Shown in pieces: positions 20,650 to 31,495 of a stretch of 64,000 nucleotides of DNA. This DNA comes from Parietichytrium sp. I65-24A (Eukaryota > Sar > Bigyra > Thraustochytrida > Thraustochytriidae), in NCBI GenBank assembly GCA_012862575.1, contig BLSF01000001.1, positions 992,001 through 1,056,000 of the forward strand, read 5' to 3'. The position numbers and the translations under genes are program-made. The notes below the pieces were generated by a model, which had not been told where the DNA came from, made no database searches, and worked only from the letters and a program-made list of their open reading frames with translations. Within the stretch, counting starts at the first letter, position 1; each line of letters starts with the position of its first letter.

Positions 20650-23600
20650 ATGTTTGAAAAGTCGCTGCAGGACCTGATCAAGGGTATCCGAAATCACAAA
20701 CATGACAGTGCGTCGTACATTAGCAAGGCGATGGTGGAGATTAAGAAGGAGCTGAAGAGCACGGATAAGCATCTCAAGTTCCTGGCAGTGCAGAAGGTGA
20801 CGTACTTGCAGATGCTGGGGTATGACGTCGGGTTTGCTTCGTTCCATATCGTGGAGGTCATGTCGGGATCCCGATTCGCGCATCGCAGGGCGGGTATGCT
20901 GGCGGCGTCGCAGGTGTTTGACACGCACACGGATGTAGTATTGCTGTGCACGAATCTGCTCAAGAAGGAACTACACAACTCGAACATGTACGAGGCGGGC
21001 CTCGCGCTGAATTGCTTGAGTAATATTGCCACCAAGGAACTGGCAAGGGATTTGATTGAGGATGTTGCTGCGATGCTCAACTCATCCAAGCCTCTCGTGC
21101 GGAAGAAAGCTGTGTTGACATTGTACAAACTGTACCTCAAGTTCCCGCAGGGCTTGCCTCAGACGTTTGAGCGGCTTCGACAGCGCTTGGATGACACGGA
21201 TATGTCGGTCGTCTCGTGTACGGTCAACGTAATTTGCGAACTGTCCCGAAAAAACCCGCGCAATTTTCTCGCTCTTGCACCGCACCTGTTCCAACTCCTC
21301 ACCACATCAACAAATAACTGGATGCTCATTAAGATAGTCAAGCTCATGTCAGCTTTGCTTCCAGAGGAGCCAAGGCTCGCGAGAAAGCTTCTTGAGCCTC
21401 TAGCAAAGGTTGTGGAGACCACAGCCGCAAAGTCGCTCCTTTACGAATGTATCCACGCTATTACACTGGCCCTCGCCTACACGGCCAAGCCAGATGGGAG
21501 CCAACCGCGGGTTGTCCCTGCGATTGTCCAGCTATGCACCATAAAACTGCGAGAGTTTGTGGAGGATGTGGACCAAAACTTGAAGTACTTAGGGCTCGTC
21601 GGGTTCGTCAACCTCATGAGGTCGCACCCGAGCGTTGTAGCCGAGCACAAGGAAATGGTCTTGCAGTGCTTGCTGGACGATGATATTACCGTGCGGCTTC
21701 GTGCACTCGAGCTTCTCACCGGAATGGTCACCAAAAGGAATCTTATGGACATTTTACAAAAATTGCTTGAGCACGTTCGCGACGCTGAAGGAAGCTATCG
21801 GGACGAGATTATTGAGAAGGTTGTCTATGTGTGCTCCCGGGACAAGTACGCCTATTTGACAAACTTTGCTTGGTATGTGTCAGTTCTTGTGGAGCTTGCT
21901 CATCTGAACGGAGCCCCAAAGGGCAAGCTGATTCGCGATCAGCTTGTGGACGTGGTGGTGCGTGTTCCGAGCGTGCGACCTTTCGCTGTACAGGCGATGT
22001 ACGCAGTCATTCAGGACAGGCGCCTTGCACTTCGCAGAAGCAATCAGGTTCAAGTCGACGGAATCTCCCACATTCTGTACGCGGCAAGCTGGATCACGTG
22101 CGAGTATGCTGAGCTTCTCAGCGCGGTTCCAGCTGATCGAGCGGATGCTCCTGAGCGAGAGGATCTGCATTTCGAAAGGGTGTTGACAAAACTTGTGGAA
22201 GTCATGCTTGTTCCCCAAACTAATGAGCTTGCTCCTTTTGTACAAGCCGGTTACATGCACAATGTCCTCAAACTCGTTGCTGCATTCGGGAAACAGCAGA
22301 CCAGCGCACTTGTCGCTGGGAAAGATGCATCGGAGTGTATGGATCGTTGGAAGGAATTCGGGACCCTTGTTGCATCATACATGACAACTTTTATTAGTTC
22401 CGAGCATGTTCAGGTACAGGAACGAGCGGTCACGGGCGTTGAGCTACTTTTGCGTCTGGGACTTGTCGAAGAGCGCCCACAGCTTTTGCTGCCGGCTCTT
22501 CTAGGGTCGGAGGTATCCCTCCGCCAACACTTGGCCACAAAGCCCGAAATCCCGCCAGTCGACCTGTTACTTGGCGAAGCCCCGCAGGCAGACACGTCCG
22601 TCCAAGGCGAACTTGAAGAAACGAGAGACGAAGCAGACAGCGTAGACGCTCGCGGCGATGTCCCCGCTGGCCGACCATTGTCTGGCAGCGCGTCCGATAT
22701 GCATGCTTGGGCAATGCGCTGCTTTGTGGCTCTCTTTTCCCCAGAACTTGGCCCGATCGGTAAGCAGGCACAGTCTTTGGTCCCCGTCCCAGAGGGGCTG
22801 GACCTTGAGCAGCCTGTGGTAGTCTCGCTGGCGAAGAGTACTGTCTTCGTTGAGTCTGAGGAAGATCGACAGCTGGACAATATTATGCGTGAGGGCGGCG
22901 GAGCGCGCAAGGTGTCGTTTAGAGAACTTACTCCTGGGTTGGGCTATACGGCCCCTTACGGAGGATCTGAAGCTAGCGATGTAGATTCCGACGGTGAGGA
23001 GATGCTTCTCCTTGACAGCAAGAAGAAGTCGAAGAAGGACAAGAAGAAGAAAAAGAAGGAGACGCGCTCCTCAGATAGGATCGCCCGCGAGCAATCCCAT
23101 GACCCGTTCTACTTGAAGAGCTCAAGCAAGTGGGAATCAGATGGCGAAGAGTCCGGTGAAGTCGACAGTCGTGGAGAAAGTGCGCCTGGTGTTGGCATGG
23201 TCCATTTGGAGCAGGGCTCTCTTGGAGACCTCTCCAAATCACATGCCCCAACAACAATTAGTGGGTTATACGTGGAAGGCATGTACAGCCACCATAGTAC
23301 AGATGGTGGCGCGCAAGTTCTTCTTGACGATGCCATGCCCGAAGGTTTCGAGAAAGCTACGGCTTCAAAAATGAAGATGAAGAGAAAAGCTCAACTCAGG
23401 GAAGGCATCTCAGAGGAAGATATCACCCTGGCCGATATTGACCTGTCAGCTGGCTCACAAGGAGGATTCAGTATTTCACAAAGCGACACTCTCGGGACAA
23501 AGGAGAGCACGGGGGAAGACAAGAAGAAGAAGAAGAAGAAGCACAAGAAGGAGAAGAAGGAGATGTCCTCTCCAGAGGTGACTGAGAGTTCTATCGCTGG

Positions 23601-23691
23601 ACATAGAGCGAAATCAGACCACAAGGCGAAGAAAGAGAAGAAGGAGAAGAGAGAAAAGAAGGAGAAGAAGGAGAAGAGAGAAAAGGTCTAA
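20650..23691 (+). CDS. AP-3 adaptor complex subunit delta, lacking an ear domain (1,013 aa)
   Basis: AP-3 sorts cargo from endosomes or the trans-Golgi to lysosome-like organelles. The first ATG (20650) gives MFEKSLQDLIKGIRNHKHD, matching the start of animal delta-adaptin. The adaptin trunk (about 1-600) is highly conserved: VTYLQMLGYDVGFASFHIVEVMS, KKAVLTLYKLYLKFP, NVICELSRKNPRNFL, TSTNNWMLIKIVKLM, DQNLKYLGLVGFVNLMRSHP. A hinge follows with VPVPEGLDL, DPFYLKSSSKWESDGEES and Lys-rich blocks; the protein ends in such a block. Animal delta subunits carry an ear domain after the hinge; here there is none, and only about 110 bp separate the stop from the neighbouring gene's end. An upstream in-frame TTG start is not needed. 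Orthology is firm. Confidence 0.95.
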   Translation: MFEKSLQDLIKGIRNHKHDSASYISKAMVEIKKELKSTDKHLKFLAVQKVTYLQMLGYDVGFASFHIVEVMSGSRFAHRRAGMLAASQVFDTHTDVVLLCTNLLKKELHNSNMYEAGLALNCLSNIATKELARDLIEDVAAMLNSSKPLVRKKAVLTLYKLYLKFPQGLPQTFERLRQRLDDTDMSVVSCTVNVICELSRKNPRNFLALAPHLFQLLTTSTNNWMLIKIVKLMSALLPEEPRLARKLLEPLAKVVETTAAKSLLYECIHAITLALAYTAKPDGSQPRVVPAIVQLCTIKLREFVEDVDQNLKYLGLVGFVNLMRSHPSVVAEHKEMVLQCLLDDDITVRLRALELLTGMVTKRNLMDILQKLLEHVRDAEGSYRDEIIEKVVYVCSRDKYAYLTNFAWYVSVLVELAHLNGAPKGKLIRDQLVDVVVRVPSVRPFAVQAMYAVIQDRRLALRRSNQVQVDGISHILYAASWITCEYAELLSAVPADRADAPEREDLHFERVLTKLVEVMLVPQTNELAPFVQAGYMHNVLKLVAAFGKQQTSALVAGKDASECMDRWKEFGTLVASYMTTFISSEHVQVQERAVTGVELLLRLGLVEERPQLLLPALLGSEVSLRQHLATKPEIPPVDLLLGEAPQADTSVQGELEETRDEADSVDARGDVPAGRPLSGSASDMHAWAMRCFVALFSPELGPIGKQAQSLVPVPEGLDLEQPVVVSLAKSTVFVESEEDRQLDNIMREGGGARKVSFRELTPGLGYTAPYGGSEASDVDSDGEEMLLLDSKKKSKKDKKKKKKETRSSDRIAREQSHDPFYLKSSSKWESDGEESGEVDSRGESAPGVGMVHLEQGSLGDLSKSHAPTTISGLYVEGMYSHHSTDGGAQVLLDDAMPEGFEKATASKMKMKRKAQLREGISEEDITLADIDLSAGSQGGFSISQSDTLGTKESTGEDKKKKKKKHKKEKKEMSSPEVTESSIAGHRAKSDHKAKKEKKEKREKKEKKEKREKV

Positions 23692-23802
23692 TTTGATCTG
23701 CCAAACAGTATAGCAAATTTAGTTTTGCAGTGATGGAAAATGAATAGTCCACCTTTTAAAACTCTTGTCTTGCTAATGTAATGTTCGAAGAGACTAAATA
23801 AT

Positions 23803-26800
23803 TTACATGAGCCTCCTTTCCACCTCGGCGGCAAGCTCATTGACAACTTGGGCAACTTGAAACCGTCTATAGGCTTCGTCGTGTGAGTCATAACAATTGT
23901 TTTTGGCCGGTTCCTTGAGCGGTTCACATGGGAACCGCTGGAAAATATCCGAGAGTTGCTGCGCTTGGAGGTTGTCAGCCTCCCGGAGAAGCTCTTCTCG
24001 GATATTTCTCAGAATCAATACTCCAGACCTCCCGTTCATATCCGCTGGGCGGATACAGTGTTTTACTTTGTTGCTGGCAAAACCATCTTCGAGAAGAACC
24101 GTGATAGTGCCACGTGGCATGGGAACAACAAAGTCCCCGTTGCAATAACCATAGAGTTTGCAACCAAACGCAAGTCGCGAATCGCTGAATAAACGTAGGG
24201 AAGTGATGCTGATGCATGTAACGAGTTAGATTCTTGTTTCCACTCCGCTTCGATATGACAAAGTATGAGCATTGTAAAACTTACGGATGTTTGAATCGTT
24301 CTGTATCATCGTAATGTTGCCCCAGTCCTTCAGATCCGTCGTGATAGATGTTACACGCAATGGAGTTGATGAATCCCGTCTCTACGATTCCTAGCTCCTC
24401 CAGTGGTTTTGTGAGTAGTGTGTTCATCCACGCCCTATTTTTCGAAACATCAGTACGGATGCCTTTGGCAACACTTGCATCTGGTGCTTCAAGTTGCTCC
24501 TTGGTCCATAGGTACCTCGCATTAAAAAACATTTTTGTGCGATTGACTTTCTCCCCCCGCATGGAGTGATGACACGTTTCTGGGAGAATGTATGAGCCGC
24601 GGGGATCTACGCTTGCTTCGAACTCCTCCATCACCCGTTTCTCAATGCATGATATTTCGGCTTCGCTAAAGACTTGCAAGTAGGTTCTCACGCCAACGGG
24701 ATATAACCCGACGTCCGAATCCTTTGTGTACTTGTCAGTGTGGTACTGTGTTGGAAGATACGAGGTGGAAGAGAAGAACCAGTCCACAGCCAAAGGCTCC
24801 TTCGAAGTATCTCGAGGCGCAAGCGCCCGAATGAGCGCCCCGTCTTCCTTGATTAACACCTTTTTCGTTTTTGCGTCAATTCCTACCAAGGAGTATGAGA
24901 ACGAGTCGCGCGTATTTGTGAGGTACAGCGGGCATTTCTGTTTCGTGTCGGAGATGGGCGCAGAGACTGCTGGTCTCCTGGCCGAGGGGTCAGCGCTTGG
25001 TCGTGTGCTACCAGAACGGTCCATGACACTGTCGACTTTTTCGACTTTTGGAATGCTTGCTTTTGCGAGATAGCCGACATCATTACTTTGCTGCGCTGCA
25101 CTCACCGCATCAGATTGAACGATACCAATCGAAGGAACAGTTGCCGACGAATTTGTGCCACGATATGGATTCGCGTGAGAGGAGCTCGCATGGCCGACCA
25201 AGTCCGTTTGAGGAGATATCGTACCTTGGTAGTTCATGGCAAGATTGCTCCAGAACCGACTCAGGCTACTCTGGCCAACGTGGGGCATTATTGGGCTCGC
25301 GACCACGCTTTGTCCGGAAGAGATTGCAGTACAAGGATATGCGCGGTGCTGCTTCGTATCAAACGGTGTCTCGAGGCTGTGCATGTGCGCAGGGCTCCGC
25401 CCGTACGCGTAGGCCAAGTACTCTGCCAAGCTCGCAGCATTCACAGCTTGAGGTTGGTATGATGTATACTGCGAAAGGAGCTCCGCGACTCTCCCGTCGT
25501 AAACCCCTGGTTGGTGAACCGCCGGCGTACAGAAAATATCAAAGACGGTGTGGCTGAGATTTGTTGGAGGCTGTAAGAGATGCGACGTATTGAGGAGTTG
25601 GTAGTTGCTCAAATCTACTTGAAGAAGCTCGCTGATACTTTGAGGAGCGCAACAACCGGCGCTCTCGCAAAGGTTGTATCCGTACTGAGTCTGCGGAGTT
25701 GGCATTTGAACGTACATTTGCGGTGGGGCAATTGACTGCAAGGGCCATGGAGAAGTATGTGGGAGTGACAACTGCCCAAATGCACTGCCTCGCGGCTCAT
25801 GCGCGAGTGGAGGGGCGGGGAAAGGGGTGCCCTTAACATGCATACTTACAGCGGCAGCCACATTTGCATTTTGAGGTTTTACTCCCTGAGCCACTGGTTC
25901 GGGGTTTCTCTCTTTTGGCTTTGATTCTTCAGAATGGCCTGCCGCTTTCTTAAAGCTCTCAAAAGCAGATTTGTTCCACTGTACGAAGATGTCGTTGAGA
26001 TGGTGCTCTGCAATATGGACGAATGCCAAGAGGCGCGATTTGTGACTCTCGGACATTTCTCTCCACATGTATGGGTCGACGTAAGCTTCAAACCGCACAC
26101 TCAAAGTCCACTTGTTAAATCCGTCTATGACGTGGTCGGAGGTGTGGCACAGCTGGCTTCCGCTTGAAGAGCCTTCGAGGTTCGCAACGCGCTCCATCTT
26201 GGCTTTGCCTTGGGTACCCGCTTTGCATTTGCGAACCATGAAAGTAAATTGTAGATTACTTTTCCTCAGATGTGCGAAATCCGTGTGTGATATTGCCTCC
26301 AAGTCTCCAGGATGTGGCGCACAACTCCCGCGCTCGGAGCCAGGCAGGCGGACTGGCTCCAAAGTCCAAGAGCCCCCCTTAAAGTCGAGCTTGTAGTGCA
26401 GGCAAATGAAAATCTGGTTCAGAAAAGCGAGATGCTGCAGATCAAGAAAACCGTTCATCAAAAATTGTGTGGAGTTCATCGCACGTTCTGTACGGCTCTC
26501 GTTCATCCAAAGCAGGCGCTCCGTGCTCTCTTCGCCCGAATCTGACTGCTGCTTTGCAGGGCCTCGCGAATCCCGTATGTTGACTGCGCGGTGTGTGTGT
26601 TGCGAGCAGTCCATATCGAGGTTTACGAGGTCACGCATGTAGTTTTTCGATCCACTCTCTCCGCCTTGAACCGAGATGCACACCGCAGTGACGGGTTTGG
26701 ACTCAAGGGCTGAGTGAAATAGATCATCGAGCTCCTCTACGTTACTACATCCGTCCTTAAAGTAGTCGCGTGCAGCGAGTCTCATTGTAAGAGGCGGCAG

Positions 26801-27541
26801 AGGCAGCTTGTTGGGCACGCCTTCCTGTGTCATGAGAGTGGACGCCATGTACGAGATGCTCGACGTCATTGCGCTGATATGGCACACTCGAAGTTGCCCA
26901 GGGAAGTGCGAGCAGTTGTACTTGAATTCCTTGACAACCTCGTTAACGTGTGACTCTTCCAGGTGCGATTCCCCGCTCGAAGGCGGTTTCGTAACCTGCC
27001 GCGCCCGTCCTTCGAGGACACCCTTTGAACCAAGATCTGCAGACAGATGAGAAGGCTGTTGCCAGTTCACGTCACTCCCCATGGCGAATTCCGCAGCCTG
27101 TCGGGCTGCCTGTCGACTATCAAACTCATCGTGACGGCTCAGGTCAGCTCTTGCTTGTGCTTGTAGCGCTAACTCGTACGCGCTCACACACTCTCGAATC
27201 GCCTTCGTCGCGAGTGGTATGCGGAGCAATGCGTTGACGGGCTTACACTTGCGCCGATTCCTCGGGAGCTTGTTATACTGAAGGAGCAAGTCCACATCCA
27301 CGTTGAACAGGCTCGCGATGACGTTGAAAGAGTACTCTCTCTGCACTAAAATTAGAACTGACTCGAAGGTTTCATGCAGCGGTTGCAAGACGCGGATTTT
27401 CGTAGGCTTCCGATTATCATCTGGCCGCCTCCGCTTTCCGGCAGGAAAGTAGTCTTTGACGCTGGCCCCCTCCCTCGCCGCCCTCGCCGGGGGCCTTGTT
27501 GGCCCGGAGTGGCCGGTCCGCGTGGATTGCGATGCTTTCAT
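23803..27541 (-). CDS. AlkB-family Fe(II)/2-oxoglutarate dioxygenase with N-terminal LysM-like domain, two exons (1,220 aa)
   Basis: The model joins 27541-24285 to 24208-23803 on the minus strand. AlkB enzymes oxidatively remove alkyl groups from nucleic acid bases. The catalytic domain is at the C-terminus: NRTKMFFNARYLWTKEQ, then iron ligands His1076 and Asp1078 in GQHYDDTERF on exon 1; the second His (about 1136, KVKHC) and the 2-oxoglutarate Arg region (RSGVLILR, about 1146-1153) lie on exon 2. The segment around LFSDSRLAFG resembles the ALKBH9/10 and related groups. Near the N-terminus, residues 61-110 look like a LysM domain (FNVIASLFNVDVDLLLQYNK, then LLRIPL). Residues 25-32 (GASVKDYF) followed by GKRRRP resemble a weak PCNA-binding PIP box plus a nuclear signal. 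The middle is long and mostly unassigned. The ATG is chosen over an in-frame TTG four codons earlier. Substrate (DNA or RNA) is open. Confidence 0.82.
24209..24284 (-). other. Intron in the AlkB-family gene
   Basis: A 76-base intron on the minus strand with donor GTAAGT and acceptor ending CATCAG, phase 2. It joins FKHP to ITSLRLFSDSRLAFG. The second iron-binding His and the 2-oxoglutarate Arg are encoded after it, so an unspliced product would be inactive. Confidence 0.88.
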
Positions 27542-29192
27542 GCTCCCGTCCAAGGTCGATCCTTCAGAAAGTGCGGACTGCTTGACTGCTTCTGACGTGC
27601 TTCCAAAAACTCCAAAAACTCCAAAACGGTCTCTCGTCCCAGCTCACGCACAGCTCAAGCACCGCCCCTCTGATCCTCTACCATCGGATCGAGCACGCAC
27701 AAGCTACTAGTACCTGTACCCTGCCGACTTGAATCTTCGCGTTCACAGCAAGCCCGCGCGAAACAGATTAACAGACAAACGCAAGCACACAACAGCTTTG
27801 GCTTTCGGTGCACACTCAATCGTGGGGCCCGGGCAGCCCCCGATTCCAGAGGCTAGCTAGCAAAAGCAGCTACTCCTGCCTGAAGCTCTTGTAAATTCAC
27901 GACTCGTTTCGGGGTTGATTGATTTTTTTTTGGATCGAAAGAAAGCTATGAAATAATAATTATATCAAAACAGCGCCAAGGCACTTGGACCTGTTCATAA
28001 TGGATGAATTGGCAGCGGACCCCTCGGCCAGTTCGAAGAGTGCCTTGACTGTGAGCCTCTGAATGATTGTGAGTGATCGACCTATCATGCAGAACTTAGA
28101 ATTTAGAACTTGGAAAATGTGGATGGAATGTTATGGAATGTCATGGAATGGATGATCTGTTTCCCTTCCGTCCGTAGTTGTTGGCCTCCACACAAGCAAA
28201 GCAAGGATCGCGGATGATCGCGGCAATCGCGGCCTCTGAACTCGGTCGGGGGTGCACTGAGAAACTTGAGCAAGAAACAAGAACAAGAAATGAGAAACAA
28301 GAACAAGAAACGAGAGTCCCATGAGCTAGCTCACTACTCCGTATGACTAGAGCTAGCTAGCCCAAGCTGGTACCAGTTCCAATAGCAGTACCCCATACCT
28401 CCGTGAGTACTATGTCTCAATTACCGCTTCTGGTACGAATACGCGACCTCCACGGCTATCTCTGGCTACCTTATACCGTCTTTCGGGAACATAATGATCG
28501 GAGACACTGTACCGCTGGCCACTAAGGCAAGGTGGTACTGAATGTGCTATGTGTGTTAGCATGGTGCTATTACCGAGGACGCATGTGTTCCAAGGCCGGA
28601 AATGCCGGAGTACTCAGATCCAAAGTCACGGTACCGGTACCACTGACAGTGAATACTGAGTACCAGGTACACTCACCACCACTCACTCACTGTACCAGAA
28701 GAGCAAAATGAGCAATTAGAACGCGATAAAATTAGCAAATTGACTTCCGTGACACTCTCAGTCAGAGTAAGTATCTTTACTGCACTTTCTGTCACGTGCT
28801 CACAAGAATTTGATTGTTGATCAAGATCGATTGGTTTCCTTTTCTGAGGACTCAAATGAGGTCCAGGAACTATCAGGCGATATCAGGCGAGAAAAAGTTG
28901 ACACTACTAGAACCAAGCATATTCTCGAGTAGCGTAGCTTTACGTCAGGTTAGAGAAAAACAGGATGTGGAGAGGTTAGTAGAAGAGTCAAATTGGATTC
29001 ACAGTCAAGTTCGTGCAAGCACCAGAAGAGGAAGAGGAATTTCTTGCCTTGAATCATGAATCGTCACCAAAGGTTTTTAAATTTTAAGAAAAGTACAGGT
29101 AAAAGCACGATTATCAACACACAAGAATTTATGCAGCCAAACCTTTCCGCTCGAGAAGCGAAGAAGGCTCATATCAGGTGCGAACGATTTTC
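27542..29192. other. Intergenic region upstream of the AlkB-family gene
   Basis: No convincing gene. It contains an 11-nt repeat (ccaaaaactcc units, 27600-27627), a duplicated phrase of gaaacaagaacaagaaa type (about 28271-28311), a CTA/TAG-rich island about 28320-28700 with AGCTAGCT palindromes, and the two recurring palindromes abutting at 28631-28651. The right part holds the 3' end of the next minus-strand gene. Confidence 0.4.
28631..28651. promoter_or_regulatory. Abutting palindromes GTACCGGTAC and CACTGACAGTG
   Basis: Bases 28631-28640 are a perfect copy of the first motif, and 28641-28651 a perfect copy of the second, with no gap. Both also occur elsewhere between genes in this window. 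Function is unknown. Confidence 0.4.
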
Positions 29193-30161
29193 TTATTGGG
29201 GAAAGTGGCGCCGCGCTTCCGCAGCCAGGGCATATGCCTTGACTTGGTCGTCTGTCGCCTGGAAGAGAACTCCTATGATCTCCCGATCCACGTTGGCCAT
29301 ATCTTCAAGCGTTCGAATACCATTATTCTGGAGCGAATCCAAGTAGGAGCTGAGACCGTATCGCTTAAGCCCGGCCGGAAGATCATCGCTTGGGCCGCCG
29401 CCAACAATTCGAACCGAAGGGGCTCGCGGGGTCTCCTCGGGTGCTGGAAATGTGTCGTTCCCGTTCTTTTGAGCAACAAAGAGCTCGTCCAGCCCCTGGC
29501 CAAACTGTTTGAACAGGGTTCTGTCCAGCGCAGCCCTTCCGTCACTGTCGGAAGAATATGCCTCCATCATCGTGTCAATGTCCTCCTCGCGCATATCCCT
29601 AGCAAACTTGGCATAATAATTTTCAAGTGCAACTCTAAAGTCCGTATCCGATGTGCGCATGTCGGTTGGGAGAATCACGTCTTCCTCCTCGCCGTTTTCC
29701 TCGTCTTGCTCGTCCAGCGGCGACCTGTTGGAACGCTGGTAGGACGAGTCGGACGGAGGCACGCGCGAATCAAACTCCTTGAAGAGGTCCTCCTCCTCGT
29801 TTCCATTGAATGGATCAACAGCCCTCGGAGCCTGGGCGATGGGTGCCGACCTTCGGGACGACACAGACTTTGGTCTGGAGTTCGACTTTGCCCGAACCCT
29901 TTGCGCCACCAGCTCTTGCTGCGGCCTCACAACATCCTTCTCCTGGATGCCGTTGTAATCCGAGCTATCGACCCAATGTTCGCGCTTCTCCGGCACCCCG
30001 CCTGTCGCTAGCGCCCTCGTCCCGAGCCGCTCCTGAATCTCCGCCGTGTTATGCCCCACATCGCCGGTTCTAAAATAGTATTTGTAATACACAAAAACTG
30101 CAACGCCGAACAGAATGCCAAATACCGAGGCGATCCCGACGCCCACAGCGAGATCTGTCAT
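29193..30161 (-). CDS. Single-pass membrane protein with C-terminal SAM-like domain (322 aa)
   Basis: I do not recognise an orthologue. The N-terminus (MTDLAVGVGIASVFGILFG and on to about residue 27) is one hydrophobic helix followed by YYKYYFR, so the protein is probably an N-terminally anchored membrane protein with a cytosolic body. Residues about 55-160 are charged and Ser-rich, probably disordered, with an acidic run (DEQDEENGEEEDV). The last 55 residues (LKRYGLSSYLDSLQNNGIRT then LEDMANVDREIIGVLF) fit a SAM domain, a small helical bundle used for protein-protein or lipid contact. The start ATG at 30161 directly precedes the hydrophobic segment, which supports it. Function unknown; an organelle-tethering or signalling scaffold would fit. 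Confidence 0.78.
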   Translation of the reverse strand: MTDLAVGVGIASVFGILFGVAVFVYYKYYFRTGDVGHNTAEIQERLGTRALATGGVPEKREHWVDSSDYNGIQEKDVVRPQQELVAQRVRAKSNSRPKSVSSRRSAPIAQAPRAVDPFNGNEEEDLFKEFDSRVPPSDSSYQRSNRSPLDEQDEENGEEEDVILPTDMRTSDTDFRVALENYYAKFARDMREEDIDTMMEAYSSDSDGRAALDRTLFKQFGQGLDELFVAQKNGNDTFPAPEETPRAPSVRIVGGGPSDDLPAGLKRYGLSSYLDSLQNNGIRTLEDMANVDREIIGVLFQATDDQVKAYALAAEARRHFPQ

Positions 30162-31234
30162 CTCGCCAACGCCACGCTAGCACTCTCGCGCTCACTCCCT
30201 GACAGTTCTCGTCTGACTTGCTTTTCAAAACGCTGCAAGGTGATTTGATCAAATACAGTGACCGCCGACTCCGAGCTCCCAGCCCAAGTGCACCAGCCCG
30301 CAGAGCCCCGTCTTGCGCGCACCACAACTCCGACTGCGATCAATCCCGTTTCCTAGCTTCGGTCGCCTTCCTGTCTGTATCTGCCCATCTATTATTCCAC
30401 CCACCAAACCCACCCCCAACTCTACCGCGTCAAAACCGTGAGATTTCCGTCTTCACCAAAGTCGCTGGCGAGCGATCGATCTCCCACTTGTGCCGTGGTG
30501 GTCCGCGACTAAAAAGAAGCAACTTTGTGTTGGAGAGCGCGGGTGAAGCAAGGATGAAGGAGGCTAAGGAGTGTGTGTGTTTGTTTTCTTATGTTTTGTT
30601 ATGTTTTGTTTGTTGTTTGACTGACATTGTGAGTTGTGTTGTTTGTCTCTGATTGTGACTGAGGGTTGCCGCCACGTCCACACTTGTAAGGAATAAATTA
30701 AGGAAGAGAGCTAGGAGGCAAGACGATTAGGCGTGGGAGTAGCTAGGTGATAGCGCTCAAATAGCTAGCTGGGAAGCGAAATGCCAGTACTTAGAGATTG
30801 TGCTATGCTCACCTGGAAAATTTGCATGCGAGTAGAGCGTATTTAGACGATCTTAGGCGCTGCTCCTACCTCAAAGTGCTATCAGTCCGTAGTGCCGGGG
30901 GAGACTACCTGTGCAAGACATAATAAATGGTAAGTGAAGAACGGAGAGAGAAGGGAGAGTAGGCCCGCATAGGCGCCAGGAACAAATATGTTGCCACTAG
31001 CGTAATTTATATTCTATCCGGTAGTCTCGCTCTGGGTGTGTACCGATCCGACCCGGAGCTAGGGAAATAGATAGAGTGTCCTATGTCTATACATCTCTAT
31101 GGGGACAGACCTATTTCAGTTTGGTAGAATTTCGAAGTGACAGCGACGTCCAATCCCACCCACGAGGCCACTCCTGCTATCTACTGCTCCATGTGCTCTT
31201 GTGAGTCGGAAGAGCTCGCTAGGGATAGGAGCGA

Positions 31235-31244
31235 GTACCGGTAC
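31235..31244. promoter_or_regulatory. Recurring palindrome GTACCGGTAC, copy 3
   Basis: Perfect copy, in the shared context gagTACCGGTACtga. The other copies are at 11914, 28631 and 39257. Confidence 0.35.
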
Positions 31245-31484
31245 TGACATGTGAGTATGGAGGTCTTGGTCGGCGGACGAGAGCTGTGCACGTACTCGAG
31301 CTAAGTTTATTCGAGCAATTTGCATCATTTTGCCCAGTTTGATCGGAAGTGCGTTTTGAAAGCCAGTGACGGGCACGTTCACGATTTGACAGTGAGCGAG
31401 CGATTATGGAACCGTCACCATGTCAAGATCACCGTTTAAACATTTCGCCAAACGTAGCGGCACACGAAATGACTGAAAACCGGT

Positions 31485-31495
31485 CACTGTCAGTG
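31485..31495. promoter_or_regulatory. Recurring inverted motif CACTGTCAGTG
   Basis: This is the other-strand form of the CACTGACAGTG found at 28641 and 47593. It sits about 170 bp beyond the stop codon of the SUFU-like gene. Confidence 0.3.

Noticed and set aside
29178-30011. Plus-strand open frame of 277 codons opposite the SAM-like gene
   Set aside because: The minus-strand reading has a membrane helix, linker and SAM-like end in sensible order; this one has none.
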